Of a DNA stretch of 64,000 bases, positions 57,589-64,000 are shown piece after piece. Numbering within the stretch: the stretch's first letter is position 1; every line of letters starts with the position of its first letter. The position numbers were made by a program, and so were the translations under genes. The DNA comes from Pseudoneurospora amorphoporcata. Taxonomy: Eukaryota > Ascomycota > Sordariomycetes > Sordariales > Sordariaceae. The stretch spans positions 248,001 through 312,000 of the forward strand of contig MU859071.1 of the NCBI GenBank assembly GCA_033297205.1. The letters run 5' to 3'. The notes below the pieces were generated by a model. That model ran no database searches, was not told where the DNA came from, and was given only the letters and a program-made list of their open reading frames with translations.

Positions 57589-60184
57589 TCACCTGCCCGA
57601 AGCGCGTAACCTCTTTTTGCAATCCTCACAATACCATTTCGCTGTTTTGTCACAGTCAAGTTAGCTTCCATTTCGAGACAATAGCAAAGAGCGGAACAAA
57701 GAAAGAAAGACTCACCATTCCCCTTGGGCGCCACCTTCAACCCCACACACTCCAAATGGAACCACTCCCTCGGACACCCCTCCCCATCGCAAGCCACCAT
57801 CTCTCCATAGCTGACGCCGTTGCAGAAGCAATACCTCTGCTCATCAGCGTCAACCTCGTCATCGTCATCGTCATCCTCTTCCTCCTGCCGTTGTTGCTGC
57901 GGTTGCTGTTGCTGAGCCCTGGCAGCCGCCGCAGCGGTACCTCTTCTTCCGTGGCCGTGACCGTGGCCGGTCTCAGACTTTGTGTCGCGGTCGCCCCCTC
58001 GGTCTCTTTCCGAGGCTCTTTCAGCTTTGCTGTCGCGGTGGGCGGCACCGCCCTTCCCTCGGCCGCTAGTGGTGGGTCGGCCGTTGTTCTCGTCGCTGGC
58101 GTCTTTCTTTTCGTCCGAAGTCGCGGCTGACTTGCCCGGCTTCTCATCTTGTGGGGCAGCAGAGACGGCCATAGCCGATACCGAAGAAGCGCCCTTTTTG
58201 TGGCTGCGCTTCGATGTCGTCGTCCCTGATGCCGTGACGGTACTATTACCAGAGGTATCCTTGCCATTAGTGCCGTTGATATCTTTGTCCGATTGATTAG
58301 TATTGTTCCTTGATGGTCGTGACCTCGCAGTCGTTGTGGTGGTGTTGGCAGCCTCCGCGAAGGTACCAAACGCTGGTGTTGACGGCTTGCTCGCGCGACC
58401 GCTCTTGGTGGTTGTGACAGCAGTACTTATTGGCGGAGGTAGTATCGCTGTCTGTGTCACTATCGAATTTGCTCTTTTCTTGGGCTCCGGCTCTTCGGCG
58501 GGGGCAGTCGCTGCCTTGCTATTTTCTTTCTTTGCTGTGGCAGCATTGGACACTGGCTCTGGTGGAACAGGAGGCTTGATCTCTGTCTCTGGCTTCGCGG
58601 TCTCGGTCTTGGCAGGCGTCGCGACGACAGGTTCGGCTTCCTTTTGTGCTTTCACATCTGCAGCTGACTTGCTCTGGGCCACAGCTTCCACTACTGCTGG
58701 TGTAATCCCGTTCGGCTTGTTTGTGGCGGCGGTCGCAGGTCGTTGCTGTATAGGGAGGTTTGTAGATGCGGTAGAGTTCTGCCGTGCGCGTGATGAAGCC
58801 GGACGAGGAGGAAGAGGCACGGGGGAGTTACGTCCGGCCTTGGTATCCGGGAGAGATCCCAAAAGGGGAGATGCCGCCACCGACGGTGAATGGACGGCAT
58901 TCGTCCTGCTGTAGCACAGGAGTTAGTATGACGTGATGAGGTAGAGGCAGCAGGGTCGCTGTAAACATACCTCTTCTTGGCCTGCCCACTTCCTGACGGG
59001 AGCGCCTTGCGCTTCTTCGTAGGAGGTCCAGTTGGGGCGGCTCCATCGGGCGCTGGGGATCCCTGGGGACTCGCCGTTGCCTTGGTCTTTCCCGTTCCAT
59101 TGCCAAAGACGCTGCTCATGGCACGCTCCATTGTGGCACCCCCATTGGTCTTGGGTTCCTTTTCGACCTTTCGTCTCTTGGATGGTCCGGTCCCATTAGT
59201 CGGCGTGCCATTGGCGATTCCGAGTCCGACGGGGGTAGCCTCAGCTTGGTGTTTCCTGGATTTGCCAGTCCCTGGGCCCTTCTTGGTGGTTTCCTGTGCT
59301 TTTGAATCTGCCTCTGGTTCAGTGGCCTGTCCTCTGTTATTCTTCTTGGCTGCCAACGCCTGTTTCCTGTCGCTGCTGCGCGCAGCGGCTTCTTCGGCGA
59401 TTTGTTGGGCAGCGGCAGAGAGAGTAGCCGCACCTTCGCGTCGTGATCGCTCTGCTTCCTTGTGGTTTGTCTTGGGGACCCGGTTCTCCGCGTATGCCCA
59501 GTGTGTAGTGCTGCCCCATTTGGCCTCGTCGCTGAATTCATTCTCCAGGTGCGGCCAAATCTCCTCAATGCGCGACAGCTGCTTGTTAAGGGCATCGTTC
59601 GCAGTGGATATGACGTGATTCTTTTCTTCGAGGGAAACCAGCATTTCTTGTATCTTCCATGCGGCCTGCCTAAACAGGTGCCGACGCGGTAGATTGGTAG
59701 GGTCGAAGACGGCGGCATGAGCCGAATCGGTGTTCGATGGTGGTACTGTGGCGGGGTGTGTGTTCGCGGGCACCAGCCCGCTGGTGCTGTTCTGGGCACT
59801 CATTGGCGTCGACGCCGGCGCAACGCTACTATTGCCATCGGTAATCGATCGGGTGCAGTCTGGCACGGGAGCCTTGAGAGCAGCGTCGACGAGCTCGAAG
59901 AGAGTAGCCTCGGGAGCAAAGATCTTGGCATCGACCTCCTTAAGGAGTGTGAAGTGCCGCACAAGCTCCTTTGGCAGGGCGGTAATGGCATCGGCAAAGT
60001 GTGTGACGGCGGGGAAGATGTCGATGGGCTGCTCCGGAGCAGGGCCGTTGGGGAACGAGTTGTTTCGACTGAGGGAGTTGGTTCGTGGAGGGTTGATTCG
60101 CGTCTGTCGCAGGGGTTGCGCTCTGCGATTCGAGCCAGATGGCCCCGAGGGTGCTTCGGCCGCGGGTGGTTTAGCCGTCTTCAT
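57589..60184 (-). CDS. ING-family PHD finger protein (histone-modifying complex subunit)
   Basis: Three exons, 60184-58971, 58908-57716 and 57641-57589, with introns of 62 nt (donor GTATGT, CTAAC branch) and 74 nt (donor GTGAGT, CTAAC branch), give 819 residues. The first ATG in frame is at 60184. Residues ~45-230 carry the ING N-terminal helices: FADAITALPKELVRHFTLLK and later HLFRQAAWKIQEMLVSLEEK. A long disordered, basic, Ala/Thr/Ser-rich middle has KKRK-type nuclear signals (PTKKRKALP). The C-terminal PHD finger has the full C4HC3 set: YCFCNGVSYGEMVACDG, CPREWFHLEC, and, only after splicing, KWYCEDCKKR. ING PHD fingers read H3K4me3 and target NuA4, NuA3 or Rpd3L complexes. The long linker makes a Pho23-like (Rpd3L) role most likely, but this is inference. 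Confidence 0.92.
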
Positions 60185-61131
60185 GGTCGGTAGAGGTCTG
60201 GTATCTGACGCGCGCGCTGGATGGACGATAAACAAGAGCTTATCAGGTGGGAAGTAAAACGAGGTAGGAGGAAGACGAGGGGCATGGAGCGTCAAAGCAC
60301 ACGAGTAGGTCTGAATCTGACTCTGGTGTTTGCTCCCAAGATTCGTGGCGGCGCTTCCAGCTCGTGTCCAAGGCGTCGGAGACGGAGAAGAGTCAGGTAA
60401 GCAGTACGGCGGAGAAATTGTTGGAAACTGCTGTCCAGGGTAGTACGAGGTTGGAAAAGAGACGTTAGAACATGTCGCCGTGGGTATCTCGTCAAGTAAA
60501 ATGTGTGGGCGTCAGCTAGTCCTGGGGAATTAGGACGGAAAAAGAGGAGGTTAGGGTGGCCGTGGTCGGGTGTGTGTGGTGTTGTTTTGTGGGAGACTTT
60601 CCACTTGGGACTGGATGCAATCATGCAAATGGATGCCGTGCGGGTGCCCAGAGAAAGATGGCCCGCCGATGCGATTGGGGACTCCCGCCCCTGCTCCGGT
60701 GGGCGGGCGGGAACTGCTTGGGCTTCCACTGCCTGTGAAAGCCCAGTGCATTCTCTCTTGCGCTGAAGCACCCTATACGGGCTAGACTTACCGTAGCTGG
60801 CGCACTGCCGCTGGACCTCCGCGGCACCCACCATCGCGACCGCAATCGCATCTCAACCAACCGAATGGAAGCTGCAGATCACCTCCAAAATACAAAGGTA
60901 CAACTGAGGCCTTCTGCCACTGTCATGTCACTGTATAGTTTTGCATCAATGGCGTGCTTTTTGATCCTCTCCGAGCTCGCCTTCCTCTTTTGCCGGCCGG
61001 CAAGTGCTCGCCCCGAGGAGCCATGTTGCTGAGTGCGGCCTCTCATTGGCTGACTCCAAATTTTCGAGACCTCCGATACGTCACTGGCAGACGAGGGGAT
61101 GGAGGAGGATCTCATGAGATAAGGACTCGTC
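60185..61131. other. Promoter and leader of the ING-family gene
   Basis: No independent gene is seen. The frame continues open upstream of the chosen ATG without another ATG. Confidence 0.45.
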
Positions 61132-61428
61132 TTATCGCGCCAAGCCATTGAGGTCGACCACGAATGTATACTGACGAGCTGCTTCATCGTTGTTGAAATT
61201 GAAATAGCAAAGATGGGTTAATGTTTGCTTGTCGTCGGATTTACCCGCTTGTATAGATTCGAGTGAGTATATTCGTTGAACTGTTCCGGTCGCCAAACAT
61301 TCGTACACTTGATGTCCGTTTTCGGGCGCATGCTGGGGCGGTTGCAGGACATGATATGACAGCAGAAAACGCCCATCCGGACTTTGCGCTTGGTTTCGTG
61401 CCTCAACTTCCTGGACACGTATGTTCAT
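61132..61428 (-). CDS. Possible small hypothetical protein
   Basis: A 98-codon frame from the ATG at 61428 (MNIRVQEVEARNQ...) to the stop at 61132 has balanced, protein-like composition. The frame stays open upstream to about 61550 with similar composition (IHILRLERRAEYLISDQFH), so it may be the last exon of a spliced gene. It lies just beyond the 3' end of the cis-prenyltransferase gene on the same strand, so it could also be untranslated sequence. I do not recognise it. Confidence 0.25.
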   Translation of the reverse strand: MNIRVQEVEARNQAQSPDGRFLLSYHVLQPPQHAPENGHQVYECLATGTVQRIYSLESIQAGKSDDKQTLTHLCYFNFNNDEAARQYTFVVDLNGLAR

Positions 61429-61620
61429 GCAGGTGATGTGAAAGACGAACCAGACGTGAAACTGGTCGGAGATAAGGTATTCAGCCCTCCTTTCAAGCCG
61501 TAAAATGTGAATGGGGTCCTCTCGACCCTCGAATTTCTATACGCTGCTAAGATATCTAAGAAATCGACTGGACTCTTTCCGCGCTAACTCCTTGCACAAC
61601 TTTGGGGTATCAAACGCCAT

Positions 61621-62836
61621 CTATGCCGTCTTGACCCGCTGTCGAGGCCTCTCCTCCATCGCCTTCTTCTTCTGCCGCCACTGCCACTCCAGCAGGACAG
61701 GGAGGAAATGCCACAAGCCAAACTCGGGCCAGAAACACTCGAGGAAAAACATTTGGGTATCTTGGTGGCACTGCCACAGCATAAAGTCGCTCAGCCTCTC
61801 CACGCCACTAGTCCGCACAAAGACGTCTAGAGGTGGGCAGTCGGCCGTGTACAGGTGCTTATCGATCGTCTCGGCCGTGATGTTCTCGGCATTGGGGTAT
61901 ATGGTAACGTTGTTGGAGCCGTGCTTGGAGACACGGCCCGGTGAATCTGGGTATAGCGTCGTGGTGGACGACATGGAGTCTTCGTTATCGTCTGATTCGG
62001 TTGGGTTGTGCGTCGGCTCTTGTCCTGAAGACGAGTTGCCGCTCTCGCTCTTCTCGCTCTTGCCTCCCTGCTTGGACATGATCTTTTGTGTAATGCGCGT
62101 CTGCGAGAAGGGCGTGCTCTTCGGGGCCGATGATTTCGAGTACTCCTCGACCGTCGAACGGATAGCCGTCGTCATTTCCTCTCGCGATGTGTATGGGAAG
62201 CAAATGTTCAAGATGCACCTAGAAAGGCTTGGTCAGCTAACTTATCACCGGATTGAGAAGGGGCGCCGTAACGAGACATGCGTACTTCTTGTTGTTCTTG
62301 GTTGTGGAAACGGCACGGTCGACAACCTCAAGCACATCGTCGCTCAGCAGATCACGCTCGCCCAACACGCGGACGCTGGCACCGTATCGTTCAAGGACTT
62401 CACCATGCTGAATCAGTTGCTCCAGCTTGACCTTGGCCAGTTCCATCAGGCCATCGACCTCGTATTGTGGGCGGTTGAAGTTCTCGATGCTGAATGCGTA
62501 TACTGTCACCACCTCGACACCGCACTTGTAGCATATCTCGAGGACCTAATGATACAATCACATGTCAGTCAACATGGCCCATTTCTCAGGGACCCCGCGT
62601 ACATGATAACGTACCCTCGCAAGTGCCTCGAAGCCGAGATGGTGGCCCTCGATAGTCTCGATCTTGTGGCTGCGGGCATACCTCCGATTACCGTCCATGA
62701 CGAAAGCCACATGGCGAGGGATGGGACCCTGCTTCAAGGCGCCGATAAGGGTCTCGCGGAGTCCCTTGAGGGCCCATTCCGCCGGGGGCGAACTGAGGAA
62801 CCAGTTGCGAATGCGGGAGAGATAGAGATCAGACAT
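61621..62836 (-). CDS. RER2: cis-prenyltransferase, dehydrodolichyl diphosphate synthase
   Basis: Exons 62836-62615, 62545-62286 and 62218-61621, with introns of 69 and 67 nt (donors GTACGT and GTACGC, acceptors TAG), give 359 residues. Conserved cis-prenyltransferase regions are in order: HVAFVMDGNRRYAR with the diphosphate-binding Asp48, EGHHLGFEAL, VYAFSIENFNRP, NICFPYTSREEM, and DVFVRTSGVERLSDFMLWQ followed by FFLECFWPEFG. The enzyme adds isopentenyl units to farnesyl diphosphate to make the dolichol backbone used in ER glycosylation and GPI anchors. It is longer than yeast Rer2 (286) because of a Ser/Glu/Gly-rich insertion of about 75 residues between the TSREEM and RTSG regions; the basic C-terminus (WRQKKKAMEERPRQR) is usual. 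It is divergent from the Dsc2-like gene. Confidence 0.95.
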
Positions 62837-63796
62837 GATGCCGAATTACCGCACCCAAGGGGACCGGAAGATGCAGCGATGCGAGGTGGTCAAGTCGTTA
62901 TTGAATAAGGGAGGGGGGGTTGAGTAGACGAGGGCGTGGAGACCCGAGGTTGGACGGGATCAGCCTCCAAGGGACCCAAAGTGGAAGTTTTAAACTGAAT
63001 TGAAGCTTCGAAGGAACTTTTTTTTTTTTGGACTCTAGCGCTGGATCGACGATGCGCACAGCGGGCGTTCGATGGACCGCCAAGAGTTGGGGAAAAAGAG
63101 GACCGATATGCAGAGTGTAAGATAAATTTACGAACCACGGCAATGTGTAAAATGGCTCTCGGGTAGTTGCTGAAGAGAGAATGATACCTCTAAGCAGCAC
63201 AGCTGTTTGTTGAAATCAGGTCAGGTAGGTAAGGTAAGGTAGAGGTAACTAACTGTTGACTCTCCGAGGCTTTTCCCTCCATTTCCCGCGGACCGTGGCA
63301 GGCAGGGTCGCAGGGCGGGACGCAAGGTTGACGTCCGTTCAGAGACCCACTTTGAATTCTCGGGACACATGTCATCGGCGGGTCTTGGCCAGGAACCGTG
63401 ACGGCCGGCGATAAAGAAGAACGAGCGACAGCTTCAGTTCCATTCAACTTGGACACTCTTCGCCGGGAACTTCGCCTTTCAAACAACATAAACACCACCG
63501 TCCCCGGCGCATCTGGGCAAGTGTTTCGGTTAACACGAGTTCCGAGAATATAAACCTACTTAAAAAAATCTCCTCATATGTACATCTGATTGCCTGCCAT
63601 CTTCAAGACGGGAGGGACATTATTTCAAAAGGGGGAACGTACCTACCTGACTACATACGGTTTTCCATCTCTTGGCGGAAGGCTCACCTCAGCAACCCAA
63701 AGAAAACTTCCTCTTCGCATTGGGCTTGGGCAGTCTTGATCCTCCGTGAGAACCAGATCGGTGCTGGGCCACCCGGAAGAAGAAAACAAGCACATC
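62837..63796. promoter_or_regulatory. Divergent promoter region between RER2 and DSC2
   Basis: 960 bases between the two start codons on opposite strands. A short T run lies at 63018-63029. No further gene is evident. Confidence 0.45.
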
Positions 63797-64000
63797 ATGT
63801 CCTTCACCGACGCGCCAGTGACCAAGGCATTAGTCTTGGGCTTGGCTGGGTTCTCCGTCGCGGCCAGCATCTTTGATATCAAGCACTACTTCTACATCTC
63901 AATCGGCACTCACTTCCTCCGCTACGGACAAGTATGGCGCATCTTCACGTACCAACTATGCTACACCAACTCATCCGAGGTCCTCTTTGGAGTCATGTCC
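63797..64000 (+). CDS. DSC2: Rhomboid-like Dsc2/UBAC2 homologue, 5' part
   Basis: The first 68 codons are present and the gene runs off the window. The start MSFTDAPVTKALVLGLAGFS, then IFDIKHYFY and FLRYGQVWRIFTYQ, match the N-terminus of the derlin/rhomboid-like UBA proteins (yeast and Aspergillus Dsc2/DscB, human UBAC2): TKAL start, first membrane helix, and a conserved QxWR. In fungi Dsc2 is a subunit of the Golgi Dsc E3 ligase that cleaves SREBP or degrades membrane proteins. The catalytic Ser/His of true rhomboids cannot be checked because that part is missing. No intron is seen in the portion present. Confidence 0.8.
   Translation, partial: MSFTDAPVTKALVLGLAGFSVAASIFDIKHYFYISIGTHFLRYGQVWRIFTYQLCYTNSSEVLFGVMS

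Overview
The window looks like nuclear DNA of a filamentous ascomycete, most likely a Sordariomycete close to Neurospora or Sordaria. This rests on short introns (about 60-200 nt) with GTAAGT/GTATGT/GTACGT donors and CTAAC/CTGAC branch sites, wide spacing between genes, mononucleotide runs, and the gene set itself. It reads as draft sequence: a run of 10 N follows a 28-A tract at 56450-56459.

Layout. 1-8.6 kb is gene-free but holds a 415-bp inverted-repeat transposon relic with an 8-bp target duplication and one tRNA-like element. 8.6-11.5 kb has a convergent pair: an unknown protein with an acidic repeat tail (+) and a 2-oxoglutarate/Fe(II) dioxygenase (-). 13.2-17.0 kb is an old tandem duplication of one module (TATA-like box, small intron-containing gene of unknown family, 3' flanking block). 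The 3' block is better conserved than the proteins. 17.0-17.8 kb encodes a small secreted Cys-rich protein. 19.5 kb has a second tRNA-like element. 20.1-21.2 kb has a second tandem pair, two small Cys-rich proteins. 24.0-26.2 kb is a TCP11/SOK1-family protein. 26.2-40.5 kb is mostly non-coding and carries two short inverted-repeat elements.

From 40.5 kb on, the window is housekeeping: KSH1 (Kish, early secretory pathway), TAF13 (TFIID), a macro-domain ADP-ribose phosphatase-like protein, V-ATPase subunit a, an F-box-like/leucine-rich-repeat protein, an ING-type PHD finger chromatin protein, a RER2-type cis-prenyltransferase (dolichol synthesis), and at the edge the start of a rhomboid-like Dsc2/UBAC2 homologue. 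KSH1/TAF13 and RER2/DSC2 are divergent pairs. KSH1, V-ATPase, RER2 and DSC2 all act in the endomembrane system; TAF13 and the ING protein act on transcription. There is no sign of a biosynthetic cluster.

The less ordinary material is the two tandem duplications, the three short inverted-repeat elements, the two tRNA-like loci sharing a 3' end, and a KSH1 gene whose first coding exon is just its ATG. Exon joins were worked out by hand from splice signals and reading frame; no search or alignment program was run.
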